Origin: Tricholoma matsutake
Lineage: Eukaryota > Basidiomycota > Agaricomycetes > Agaricales > Tricholomataceae
Direction of reading: 5' to 3'
Length of the DNA stretch: 64,000 nucleotides
NCBI GenBank assembly: GCA_026075535.2
Contig: AP026539.1
Coordinates: 10,478,001-10,542,000, forward strand
A program made the position numbers and the translations under genes. Positions 22,175 to 33,283 of the stretch are shown in pieces (the first letter of the stretch is position 1; every line of letters begins with the position of its first letter). The notes beneath the pieces were generated by a model. That model did no database searches and was not told the DNA's origin. It was given only the letters and a program-made list of their open reading frames with translations.

Positions 22175-23880
22175 GGGAGCAATGACATGAGGAACCCATT
22201 TAGGACCAGTTAGCCCTTCACTGGTGACCTTGGTAATAGCAATTTCACAAGTTTTGATCAACAGGATAGTAGGGTTATGTGGTAGGGATGGTGGGGGTAG
22301 TAGTTGAGCTAACCATAGTGTGGAGATAACAAGAATTTGTTGACTAGTAGATTGTATCCCTCTGCAGACAAATATGAGAGACAGAGGAGAAATGTTATGA
22401 GTCTGAGGTACAAGGACTTGTATTTATATACTGACATTATGACCACCAGAAATAAGGTTTAAGAGGCTGGCATTGCAGCACAAATTTCAACACCCATCAT
22501 GGTAAGCTGAGATTTTAAAAGTCAGTCCACTATCTGATTTGAAGCCCAGCAGAATTTCCAACACACAGATTTTGAACTAAAAAGGAAATATTTGAACATC
22601 AAACAATCAACACCACAAATCTTGCAGACCACTACCATCACTCAGTGTGCTCAACCCCAACACACACAACATTGATTCTGCCAATAACATACACCAATGC
22701 CACCAGTGGCTACAAATAAGCCACCTTGCAGACAACACCGGCCCAAACTGTCAAGACTGATTCCTCCAACTGGAATTCCAATCATTTTCTGCCACCTTTC
22801 CCAGCCACCTTGCATCACAGCCCACCTCCTATCAGCAGCACCACCTAGAGATGAAATTCTCTCATTTCCAATTCGATGAAATGGTTTCAGGATATTTGTC
22901 TTGGAGGCCAGTTTGCAAATTATCACAGCCTCAGAAACTCCAATCGCCTCTGACCATTAGTATTTAAGCTAGCTACTTTCATCTTGTATTAGGCAGTTTG
23001 TAAATGTCACCCCACTTAATTCCAACCTAGTTAAACACTCCCAATCTTCTTCTAAGTCTATCTCAAACTTTAGCTCATTCTCCCTGGAAAACCTCTGGAC
23101 CCTTGTCTTGAAATTAGAACACTTGATGAGGAGAAGAGTGCAGCTTCTTACAAGTTGAAGCCAAGTCCTTTCTGTTCCCCTCACACTTGGTGCAGCACAT
23201 CAAGTGGACTCTGTCCCAGAATCCCATCGGATTCCCTTCCTTGTTTCTATCCTCCCTTACCCTTCAACTTCTACTGACCAGGTATGACTGGAAATCTGAT
23301 GACTTCCTTCATCCAGCTCAGAACCTAACACAAACAATGTGCCTCTTTATTTGGGATATGTTTCTTTTGTTCATTCCTTGTGTTTGTCAACTAATGTTGA
23401 CGACAGCCACCAATGCAAACCAACACACACCCAACCTGACTGCACTAACCCCTGAGGCTATCAATAATGACTAAGAGATGGCAGAGGGGTGTCAGGAGAC
23501 CTGTGGAGGGGGGTACCCACCAGGTAAGCACCCAACTATCTGTAAATGAGCCACCTCACAAGTAGACCTCACATGATCTGTCCACATTGGGCAAAGTCAG
23601 TGTTGCCCTAACAAATTGCAGATACAAACAGATCAAGTAGTATTACTACATGTTGTTGTCTACAAGAGTACTCTTCCTAGCAAAATCTGGTGTCTGTGTG
23701 CTGTAAACACTCCTACCAACCATACCCTTGCACAATACCCCTGGGGGTATTCATACCCTTCATACCCTGGGGTAAGGGTAGCAAAAAAATACCCCAGGGT
23801 TACCCCTGACAATCTTTGGACAATCTCTAAGATAATGCGGAGAAAGTTGTCGACAACAAATACATAGCTAAGTCGAAATA
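22175..23880. other. Repeat-like stretch without a supported gene
   Basis: The first 100 bp may continue the gypsy integrase but cannot be followed reliably. Around 23470-23540 there is a copy of the block AGAGGGGTGTCAGGAGACC...GGTAAGCACCCA known from elements B and C. Near 23720-23810 TACCCC/GGGGTA repeats occur. No convincing exon chain was found. CpG content rises sharply after 23880. Confidence 0.4.
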
Positions 23881-24090
23881 CAGATAAGAATAGACTCAGG
23901 GCCCCATAACCTGTTGGGAACTGGTAAGTTAGGTTCCCGACTCACTCGCACGGACGCGGATGGTAAGACGCTTATTATTGCTGCGTGACCACCTGACTAA
24001 TAACTATGGTTGCGTGTCACCAACGTGTCACAGTACCTACCGCCTGGGTAATTCCTGAGTGGCATTCGGGCCTCAGTCCCCACCACGTCC

Positions 24091-26732
24091 TCACAAAGGA
24101 GTTACCCTCAGTGGCATCGTCGGAATTTGCGGATGTCCCTTTATGGTAGGCACAGATATGGTGCTCATCTCCCACACGATCTCCTTGTCCGACAATGCAA
24201 AACGGAATTTCGACAATAGCACAGATAGGACAACTTCTGTATCACAGTATCAGTCATATTGTTCATCAATAACAGTATACTAGTTGATGCAATGAAATGA
24301 TTGCGCACTCATCTCTAGTTGCGAAAATTTAAATCCGCTATCAAACATAAACGATGAACGTTAATGAACCTTCGAGGCATTGTTGATTTAACACTTACAT
24401 ACATGCCCTTCCACCGCCTGAAAATGTCATCCTTCAAAGCTCGGTTGTCAATTGGCAGATTGACAATGTGGATGAGGTAGCTCACATATGCGAATAAATT
24501 CCCGGGACAGGCGCCTCCATGATTGTATCAGGAAGAGGCGACAGCCATCGCTCAGGATTCCATTCATACGAGTCTGGGCCCCACAGTGCAGGATCACAAT
24601 TGTAGTTGATGATCGATATAATGATCTCGGTGTCCTTCGGAACGAGAATCTCATTCATCTGACGCCCGTCGACGCCTGTGATCGGAGTAAAGAGCGGAAG
24701 GACAGCATCTTTTCGAGGCCTAAAATTGCAGTCCTGAGTCAATCTTTGTGGCATGAATGTTCCAATCTAAGCGTACGCGCGAAGAACTTGCGAAACAGGT
24801 GGGTACCTAGTGACCAGGAGCAGTAGACGTCAGAGAACAAAACAGCGAACAAATGCAACGCACTAACAGGCGTAAAGTTTCTCGGCACACTGCGTCTAGG
24901 AACGGAAGCGAAACCAATTCGTCGTACGAGAAATCCTGTCCCACGTTCTTCTCATGCGCGTCCATTATCTCCTGCCGGAGCTTGTCCTGGATTTCAGGGT
25001 TGGTGGCCAGGAGACCCAGCGTGCGTGAAAGTGCATTAGAGGTAGTATCCATTGCGGCGAAGATGAGAGACCTGGCAAGAAAGTGTGAACTTGGCATGTG
25101 CCTCCCAGGCGACAATTTAAGATACACACGACATCTAAGGAGAGTCAAGGGAACGTCAGGAAAACAAATGTATGTCCGAGATGCGAGCTACCTGTGCCAA
25201 TACTTCAGAGTCAGACAATTTGTCTCCCTTCGAAGCTTCCAAGTTTGCTTTCACTAACCAGATTAGGAAATAAAAAGTGAGTAGCAAGACGTCTGGGTGC
25301 ACATACTGAGAACGCTTATGATGTCTTTTCCTCGACCGATTTGCTTCGCTACTGCTTCGTCCCCTTCCTTTAGTGCGTGCCTCTTCGCTTCGAGAATCTC
25401 AATGGATGTATTGTTCATAATATCAACGATATCGCGCAGGTGCCGGACATTCTCAAACGGCAGCAGGTCGACCAGAAACCTCCTGAATCTCGGTGGGCCG
25501 AGCTTCACAAGGGTTTTCACAAGGTAATTGCGGAAAAATATCATCTTGAACATCACAGGTCTAAAATATACAAGACATGTTCATATCAGAACATCAATGG
25601 CATGGAAGTGGTACGTACACCAGCTGCTTTACGGCAGTGCTGTAGGGGTGGGTGTCTAAATCGTCGGTTAATGAGTCTATGGAATATCCAAGTCCACTTT
25701 GTGCGATCAGTTCGAGAGCTGTTCGCGTAATCCAGTGCATGACGTCGATCTGTCCTCAGATTAGTGAACAGAATTACTCTAAAGATCATATGACAATGAC
25801 TTCTTGGGTACCAGCTGCTACTTTTGATCCCAGTGTATTACCCATCTAAGAAAAGGACATTAGAGGTGTCTTCTATGTTATGCATAATGAAACAGACCTT
25901 GTATGTCACTTCATAAAAGATAGGAACTGTTAGTTAAGTGAGGATGACAGGTCTCCTTCAAATATTAAATATTCTTACTCATCTGACGCATGTGTGCGAT
26001 AGTAAAGACAGGATTGAGCCTTTTTCGCTGCTTGCGATGTTCATCGCCTTCACGTTGAATGTTTAGATGAGTCCCAAAAACAGATGATGCAATGTTAGGT
26101 GGCAAACCTATTGTAGCGAGCAGGCTTTTGCCGAACAAGATCTGCTGAGAGCTGAATGTACTCTTGGTCAGAAACATCCGTGAGGAACAGAAGTATATCC
26201 TACGTGATGACCGATTCGGTGTGCTGGAAGACATTTTGATCCTCCGTCTGGGTATTAGAAACTTTAAATAAATGATGTCTGTTGTACCACTTACCTGAAC
26301 TACGATATGATATAACGCCTTCGGATCGGAGACATAGAGCTGTTTATTCTAAGGAAAAATCAGTCGTGTACTCCTACATCATTTAAATATGTCCATACAC
26401 CGAAGACAGCGTTAATTCGAACCACGCCACCGTCTGGGTAAGAAATGAATAAGCTTTCGCAGAGATATGAAGCATGAACAGCCCACATTGTTGTCTGAGA
26501 CCCTTATGGAAGTCCCATGCATTGATATTGAACAGTTTGGAAAAGTTTCCTAGACAAGGGTTAGCCTTGGGGCGAAGTCACAAAGCGGAAAGCACGCACC
26601 CTTCAGAATTGAATGCGAAGCTGGGCCTGGGATGTTATCAAGATCGGTCTTAACCACCAGGTGACGCAACATTCGCCAGCACGCCCTAGATAAAGCGTAT
26701 GCTACAATACCTTGGATGAGAAGGTTCAGCAT
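24091..26732 (-). CDS. Cytochrome P450 monooxygenase (about 540 aa, about 19 exons)
   Basis: A microsomal-type P450 that would oxidise a small molecule at haem with electrons from CPR; the substrate is unknown. The chosen ATG (26732) gives MLNLLIQGIVAYALSRACW, a membrane anchor, followed by the Pro-rich hinge DNIPGPAS. Splicing at GT/AG introns of about 50-60 bp gives WDFHKGL, the C-helix EHRKQRKRLNPVF, the I-helix FAAMDTTSNA, the ExxR motif ETLR, PERW and the haem loop FSGGGRACIG, whose Cys ligand is at 24401-24403. The last exon encodes VVLSVLLSKFRFALSDKE and ends PLRVTPL-TGA. A 5-nt exon (25130-25134) is needed to join AQ to MSSLIFAAMDTT. One junction (near 25560, KQL to MIFFRNYL) has two possible acceptors. 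All exons stay open, so the gene appears intact, unlike its surroundings. Length fits the family. Confidence 0.88.
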
Positions 26733-27611
26733 GTTAGTAGGTTCAAGGGAAATGGGATTGTCGAGATAAGCCTGAGTGGCAGTTAAATGAAATATCTCAA
26801 GCTCATGGGAATCTAATTTACCCTGATATCCATGCAGGGTGGTGTATTCTGTTAAGCTGTAAGCCTCAGTTGGAAACTGAATGAGAAATGTCGCGAGAGG
26901 CACGGTCAATTTGGCGATAGCAACCTAGTCATCATGAACTTTTTTCCAGCAGCGCAGCCGGATGACATTGCTACGTTGACAATTCAGCTGTCAGATGTCA
27001 TGTGACAGATAGGATAGCTACCGGTTCACAGATTTACAGTTCTACTTCTGGACCGTGCGGAACACAATAATAGCTTGATGATAACAACTCCAGAGAAGCA
27101 TAGTTGAGAAACAACCATTTGAACCACGCATTTCGGAGCCAATGGTTGCTGGAAAGATGGTGTGACATACCTGCATTGACTATGTTCAAGACCGTGTGAG
27201 ACGAAGCGAGAAGAAGAGCAAATCACATTGGGCATTCTAATTCCGGCTCGTCTCAGTATGATCTTCTGTGCTAGTTTTACCTGATGGTGCCTAATGGTAT
27301 GACTAGAGGAGGATGTGTATAGCTGTCCAAATCAAGCCAGTGACTTGAAGTAAAATCGCTTTAGAATTGGCCAGAATTGGCCAGAATTGGCCGAAACAGG
27401 CTAAGTAGATGATAAGTCAAGCTTTTAAGTGTGGCATGATCGACGAGCTCGTCAGTTATCCCAGGGCGCACCAGTGCTCCAAGTCAACTGTTGATATCGC
27501 AGAGTCGTCACAGTCGTGCATGCCACTGCAAGCTTAAGCTAAGGTTGATCTACCAAGTCACGTGCTGGCCTCAGCTTGGATCTAAATTTGGTTCCATACA
27601 CAAATGTCACC
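26733..27611. promoter_or_regulatory. Divergent intergenic region between the P450 and the DUF5745-like gene
   Basis: No gene is supported here. It is CpG-containing and lies between two divergently transcribed genes, so it probably holds both promoters. A 10-bp direct repeat AATTGGCCAG occurs three times in tandem at 27366-27395. No clear TATA box was recognised. Confidence 0.4.
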
Positions 27612-28510
27612 ATGTCGAATACAAATCCTAGGCTGTACTCTTACTCTTATGATACCTTGTTAAACCAGTTGAACGTTCTCCTTCGAGCCCTTCAACTTCC
27701 AATTCTTCTACAATCACCGACAGATCTTACTCCTTCACTCCTTATCGCAATTATGGAATCACTCCTTTCTAAGCGTATCCCACTTGAGTTCTCGCCCAGT
27801 AGGAACCGATCGAAAACGAACGTCCACAGCATGAAAATTTTCCTTGGAGTGTTGGAGAGTGATATCCTGAAAATGGATGTTGGGCTGAGCACCGTCGACC
27901 CACGAAGGTTGGCTAATGGCGAGTGGGAGGAAGTTGTTTTCTCGGCGAGATCCTCTGTTGGGTCGGTAGGAAGTTAGGTCTTATGGAGAGTTGTGACGAA
28001 GACGACGAGCTGCAGTACGCTGTTGAGAAGCATGAAGGTAGCATCGCTCGTATAGATCGCCCTTACTCGCCATCAACGTCTGCGATGTCTGATACTACAA
28101 AACAGACAAACACTGTATCCAATTTTTCATTGCACCGACATACGTCGAACACAAGCATGAGCTTCAGTGACACACCTCAAAACTCTTCCCCCCTGGTCCG
28201 GTCTTCACGGACAAGATCCTCATCACTTGGTCCATCCCAGCTTTCCCCCCCCCCCCCCACGCTGTATACATGAGGTGCCTTCCCCATCTATAGTACTAAC
28301 TCCGGACGTAGATCACACCTTCCCCGAACCCAGTTATTGTACCTGCCCAGAGACTGAGCTCTCATACCCGAGTCAGAAACCCGCTGTTCGCTATACTGGG
28401 TACATTAAACCTGTCGATGAAGAGCTCGAACTGCGCTCATTCGAGAGCAGTCAGAGCATGTACAATCAGAAATCATCAATGCTCTTCGCCGACCATATAG
28501 TAAGTTTATG
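27612..28510 (+). pseudogene. DUF5745-like protein, frameshifted
   Basis: The N-terminus MSNTNPRLYSYSYDTLL leads into LNQLNVLLRALQLPI, DLTPSLLIAIMESLL and MKIFLGVLESDILKMD, which I associate with the fungal DUF5745 family; function unknown. A one-base loss at about 27940 separates EEVVF from LGEILCWVGRKLGL. A run of 13 C near 28248 shifts the frame again before CIHEVPSPS and VRYTGYIKPVDEELELRSFESS. The exon ends at a good donor (ATA-GTAAGT, 28500), and no following exon was found. Either it is a pseudogene or the two homopolymer-adjacent shifts are sequencing errors. CpG content is high, as for the P450. Confidence 0.55.
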
Positions 28511-29388
28511 TAAATGATCGAGTTCAAAGCTCGTTTACACAAGTCCAATAGCGAGCGGTATGCTGTGGCGACACTTACGCACCCCCTGCACCGCGTGCAC
28601 ATGAGGCTCGCGCTTGAGCCTCCACGGCGGCGCCGCGCGCCCGTAAAATCACGTTGAGCTCCTATTCCATCGCCTGGAATGGCTCATCACCCCTATACCT
28701 GGAGAGTAGTGCGAGCCGCGGAATCTATTCCTGTCTTAGATTTCCTCTGACTCTCACTCTCTCCCAGGTAAAGTTTTCTTTGCTCCAATGAGTTTTGTCT
28801 CTGACTCTCACTCTCTCCCAGTTTGTTACATACAAAACTCGCTTGTATTTTTGATCTCCCTCCTGTCCCACCACTAGACACTTTACATAGAGGTGTACCT
28901 CGAGAATGTGATCTGTTTGGGCCCCCCGTCTAACCCATTGGGTTGTCGGGGGCGCCATTTAACCTATTCCACTGTTCTGACCTGCATGAGAAGAATAAAC
29001 AAATACCCTCGCCATTGGCTGCTCTTCATGATTCATTGACCTCGATCACTCTGATCCTCGCCTTAGGATCACCAAATTGATCATGTACAGCTCAAACAGT
29101 CCCAAGCGTGAACGATCACACTTCTGAACGAATGGGCACAACTCTTAGAAGAACTGGCGAAGTCAATTCTTGATCTGCCAATGGTTCATTGACATCTCGG
29201 TCTCGTCGGCGTTGGATAGGCTGCACGTCTTACATATTCCTGCTTAGTGGAGCGATGAGAGGCAGTCCGATACTACATATCATTACTAAGAATGAAGTTC
29301 TCGGATCGATCCTATCCAACGGTCTTGACTTGTTTTGGTTTGTGATTGCCAGTATTGATGGTTTTATTCATGAGGTCAACTCTTGTAA
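28511..29388. other. Intergenic, CpG-containing
   Basis: No gene recognised. A 23-bp motif, TCTGACTCTCACTCTCTCCC with flanks, is repeated at 28745 and 28799. A GC-rich stretch CGGCGGCGCCGCGCGCCCG lies at 28627-28645. Confidence 0.4.
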
Positions 29389-29889
29389 CTCAACAATAGG
29401 GTTGCCGAAGTTCAGTTCAGTCCGGTTCTTGGCACTTTTTGCCGAACCGTGAACTGAACTTTCACTAATTTTTTAGAACTGAACTGAGAACCGAACAGAA
29501 CAGGAAAGAACTGGTTCTCAATGGTTCTGTTCAGTCCAATTCTCGGTTCAAACTGGTGAACTGAGATAAAAAAAAAAAAAATAAGTGCTACGTACCAATT
29601 TCTGCACACCAGACAAGCCCAGTGACATATACAACTTCAAGTACATTAAAATCTTATGTATTCAGAGGTACAACACTATTATGTACATAAAAAAAACTAA
29701 GCCCCCTCATGCAAATGCGAGGGGACAGAGCAACAATATTAAACTGAAAAAATAATAATTCCCACCCCACACAAAACATGGGGGGAGGGTCATCCCATCA
29801 TCCAGAGCATTTAAAATAAAATAAAACTAGAGTACCCTCCTCTCACAAAGGATGTGAGGGAGGGGGGTTAAAGGCATGGGCCCACGGTA

Positions 29890-30168
29890 TAGTGTTGCCA
29901 CAGCTCAAGCCACATTTTTTGCTATCTTTGGAAATAAATTACATAAAATCACTAAAATATTTGAGGAGCTAGATCCCATCAAAAGCCAAGGGGTCTCCTG
30001 CCAACTCTAAGCGATCGGAGAAGTGGTTCCTGAGATATTCTGGTGGCTTAGAGTTGGCAGGAGACCCCTCGGCTTTTGATGGGATCTAGCTCCTCAAATA
30101 TTTTAGTGATTTTATGTAATTTATTTCCCAAGATAGCAAAAAACACAGCTCGAGCCATGGCAACACTA
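29890..30168. mobile_element. 279-bp foldback hAT MITE nested in element E
   Basis: The duplication CCACGGTA (29882-29889, 30169-30176) is perfect and 8 bp long. The element is almost entirely a palindrome: about 120-bp arms (TAGTGTTGCCA..., AAATAAATTACATAAAATC, GGAGCTAGATCCCATC, AGCCGAGGGGTCTCCTGCC-like) around a loop of about 40 bp. Its terminus TAGTGTTGCC matches element D, which may be a larger relative. Confidence 0.9.
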
Positions 30169-30340
30169 CCACGGTACCATTGGCATGTTGTGTCATGTTG
30201 TCATCGCCTTCCTCGTGGTCATCCCACCATTTGCTCATCCCCCATCTTTCTGGTGATCCAATTGGTCCTCCTCCTCCTACCACCCTTGGTTCATTGTCAA
30301 GCACCCCCCTGTCATTGTCATCAGCAGTTCTGGTTAGTAC

Positions 30341-30395
30341 CTGAGAAAATTTGTTGGTAACAAAATAATGAAACGAGAAAGAAAGAAAAACTTAC
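30341..30395 (-). other. Intron-like segment in element E
   Basis: On the minus strand the donor is ATTG-GTAAGTTTTTC and the acceptor TTTTCTCAG, 55 bp apart. One frame before the donor reads EMSNISWAIG, comparable to NVVWAIG in elements B and C. The frame after it reads DDNDRGVLDNEPRVVGGG. This supports a shared, once coding, ancestor. Confidence 0.45.
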
Positions 30396-30898
30396 CAATT
30401 GCCCAAGAGATGTTTGACATCTCTAGGGCCTTTTATTTGCTTGCTTTGCCTCCTTCTTGTTGTCTCCCCCTCGTCTCCTGCCCTCTCACCATTCCATTGT
30501 TCCATTTAGTTTGGTGGCAGCATTGCCATTCTCTCATGGAATAGTTGGATGCATTCCCATGAGCATTTACTCATGGTGGTGGTTGGGGTGCTTCCATAGT
30601 CCTTTTAGTAACCACTGTCATTGCCCAGGTGTCATTTTGTTGTTATAAATCAAACCTATAAGAAATGAAAAATATAAGCTGAAAAAAATATAGGAAATGT
30701 CAGTGTGGGGCACCCCTCAAAAAGTTCAGTTCAAACTGGTCCGAACCTCAGTTCTCTTGCCACACCCATGTCCTGAACCAAGAACCAGAACTGTTACATC
30801 CAGTGGCTGGACCAAACCAGAACTGAACAGAACTGTTGGTTCAGTTCTACTGGTTCTGGTTCTTTGCATCAGTTCAGAACTGAACTTCGGCAACCCTA

Positions 30899-31886
30899 CT
30901 CAACAAGTACTCTTGGTGACCTATTTATCGCTTGTATCTCTTGATTAATACTTTCTATGGCTTTGGATAATTGGAGCATGCTACCATGCTTCTTATCTCT
31001 TGTAGGCAATCTGTACCACATCACCATCTCTTGGAAACATAGCATGCATCGACCAGGATTTTGGATAAGATAGGATATTAATCAGGAGTAGTAGGCTGCA
31101 GAGAGCTAAATGTATGTAATTTGGACCAAGGCAGCCCCTTTCTCACATGCGAGAAGTTAGCGATGTCGGAAAGGTGGCACATTAGACATGTTACCGTCTG
31201 TCTACATTTGAGGGTATTTTTGTGTATCTCAGCCTGGGGCAACAATGGAGCTTACACAGTCTTGCATAACAACTTGCAGTCACCAATGCATTTGGCACTA
31301 TTTGGACATCAGATGCTGCCACTTCGAAAATTTGTCCCAAGCCTCAGTTTCAAATGTGTTCGAAAGTTCTGAGAATGGATTGAGAATGGACCCCGATACC
31401 TCAGACACAATTTACTTCACTTGTGCTCAACCTACTGATGTAAATAATCCCAACTGGCATAACCGGTGATTTGGAATGTTAGCAGCCACAAACAAGTTCA
31501 CAAAATTTGACTACTGTTCATCATATGACAACATCATGTGAACTAGCAATTTCTCACCCATGTGGTCTGTGAGTGGCATTTGGCAGCTTTTTAGCAGAAT
31601 CTGGCTGCCAGAAAAGGAAGGTTCTGCCAAAATCATATTCTGCAGGAGGAGTATAGGTTTTTGTCATGGAAGTTGATGTTTTGATTGCAATTGAATTTCT
31701 GATTGACATTGCAGGCAATACTACTCCACCACTTGTCCTTCAATTTGAATTTGGTTTATGCAGTTCTCTTATAAAATACCTAATAAAGCTTTCCTCAGTC
31801 CCCCTTTTTTTTAAATGGTGTGACAGTGTCAGTGCCAGCTTTTGACTCAAATCAATGAATGTACATGACATTGTCAGGTATGGCAA
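30899..31886. other. Stretch without a supported gene
   Basis: Nothing recognisable. Downstream of the LINE ORF1 on the minus strand, an ORF2 (endonuclease, RT) would be expected here, but none of its motifs were seen, so the LINE is 3'-truncated or this part has been replaced. Confidence 0.4.
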
Positions 31887-33283
31887 CTAAGTATTAAGTA
31901 GTCTCCATGTGGTGGGGTCAGCTGTAGGAAGGTACTTATACTTATTTTCTGGTGTACAGCTTTGAATATTTTCTCTTTCTGTTTTGAAGCTTGGGCAGTT
32001 CCTGTCTGCTGTGCCATGTCCCTTTGCCACCTCACCTTTACAGTTCATGCATGAGAGTGATGAGGTGTCCATGTTGTTGCATTGTAATGTGCAGTGGTGA
32101 GTGGTGCATCACACACAGGTATCATTGTCAGTTTTGCAGTCCAGGGCATAGTGTCTGTATTTCTGGTATTTGAGACATCTTCTTGGCTCAACTAGGGTCT
32201 TGGGTACCATTACATGCTTACCTTTAAGGCCATTTTGGATTGCAGTGTTGGCATCTTCCCAGTGGGTGAAACTGATTGTGACATGGGCTACCTTTTGGTT
32301 TGCTGAGCAAATGTGTGGTGGTTTGATGTGTTTTGAGAATGTGATTCCTCCTTCCATTATCATATGGGCTTCTTCTAACTTTGCATGGGTATAGCTGGCT
32401 CCCATGTCAAAAGTGGTAGGTACAAATTCTGTGATAACATAGTGGAGTTTGTTGTGAATGTTGACTGTACCGCCAAAATGGTTCATGAATGCTTTCTGTA
32501 TGTCAGTGTCCCATGAATTCATGTTGTATAAGACTCCACCACTTTGGAGTTTTCTTGCAGCAATGAAGGAGGTGTGTTGAGGCTTGTCCAGGCCTTCCCA
32601 TTCCATAAGATCCAGTGTGATGTTGGCTTTAGTTACTAGATCAGTATCATTAGTACTATTCTTATCTTTTTGAATAAGGATTTGCCTGTCTGAGCATTCT
32701 CCCCTCACAACCACTTTGCCATGTTCTGGATTTGCCTGTTGCTGTACAATTGTTGCATAGGTTGTTGGGGCTTGCTTTGGCGCTGGTGTTATTTTGTTTG
32801 TGGATTCTGTAGTTTTTGTGTGAGCTTGTGTGTGGCTTGCATTTGGTGAAGTCATCCATCTTACCTGTGATCATCTTCACAGCCTCTCTGATGTGTTTCA
32901 CCACATCCCTCATGTTTTCTACACTTGCCCTGAGGGATTCTACTTGCTCTTCTATCTCTTTCTTGACCATGTCAGTGATGCTGTCAGCTATATGTGGGGT
33001 GTATGCATCCTCCATTAGGAATGTGACTGCTCTCCATCACTGGTTTTGGCATTTTGTTGTTGATGCTGAACTGTAACAGAACATGAGATAAAATGCACAC
33101 ATCTATTTGCTTACCAGGTAGGAGGTAGTCTCCTGCTGTAAGGTAATTGATTGCTTGCTGCTTTGATCTTATTGCTGTGCTTGTGTTGTCAGCATCTTCT
33201 AGTTCCTTTCTGGTCCTTTGTGTTGTGTTAGTAGCCATTTTTTGTCTAGTTTTTGGGGCACTTGGTGCCAGAGATGAAGACAT
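31887..33283 (-). pseudogene. LINE-type ORF1 (gag-like) protein relic
   Basis: Minus-strand frames, linked by an intron-like GTAAGC...TTACAG (about 33114-33071) and a frameshift near 32855, give an ORF1-type RNA-binding protein. The N-terminus is MSSSLAPSAPKTRQKMATNT, followed by a coiled-coil-like helix (EIEEQVESLRASVENMRDVV) and an RRM-like region ending VEFVPTTFD-like (ITEFVPTTFD), KPPHICSANQKVAHVTISF and VEPRRCLKYQKYRHYALDC. The last is a CCHC knuckle whose second Cys is Tyr and whose Gly is Arg. After an in-frame TGA comes CMNCKGE...HGTADRNCP and KYLPTADPTTW. Such proteins coat LINE RNA. No RT is preserved. Confidence 0.65.

Larger units (their letters stand above)
29397..30898. mobile_element. 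Non-autonomous hAT element E (1502 bp)
   Basis: A perfect 8-bp duplication CTCAACAA (29389-29396, 30899-30906) flanks identical termini beginning TAGGGTTGCCGAAGTTCAG. Subterminal repeats GAACTGAAC and GGTTC are frequent at both ends, as in hAT elements. The interior has GC-rich hairpins (29700-29870), a nested foldback element, a minus-strand intron-like segment and one palindrome (TGAGCATTTACTCA, 30559). No transposase is encoded. Confidence 0.9.

Noticed and set aside
22651..23474. Frames of 70-95 codons on both strands
   Set aside because: None has a recognised motif, and the region holds repeat blocks of the hAT cassette.
24448..24754. P450 lacking its haem-binding Cys
   Set aside because: The open frame stops before the haem loop, but short following exons supply FSGGGRACIG and the C-terminus.
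31245..31886. LINE ORF2 endonuclease or RT
   Set aside because: Expected after ORF1, but no motif could be read in any minus-strand frame.
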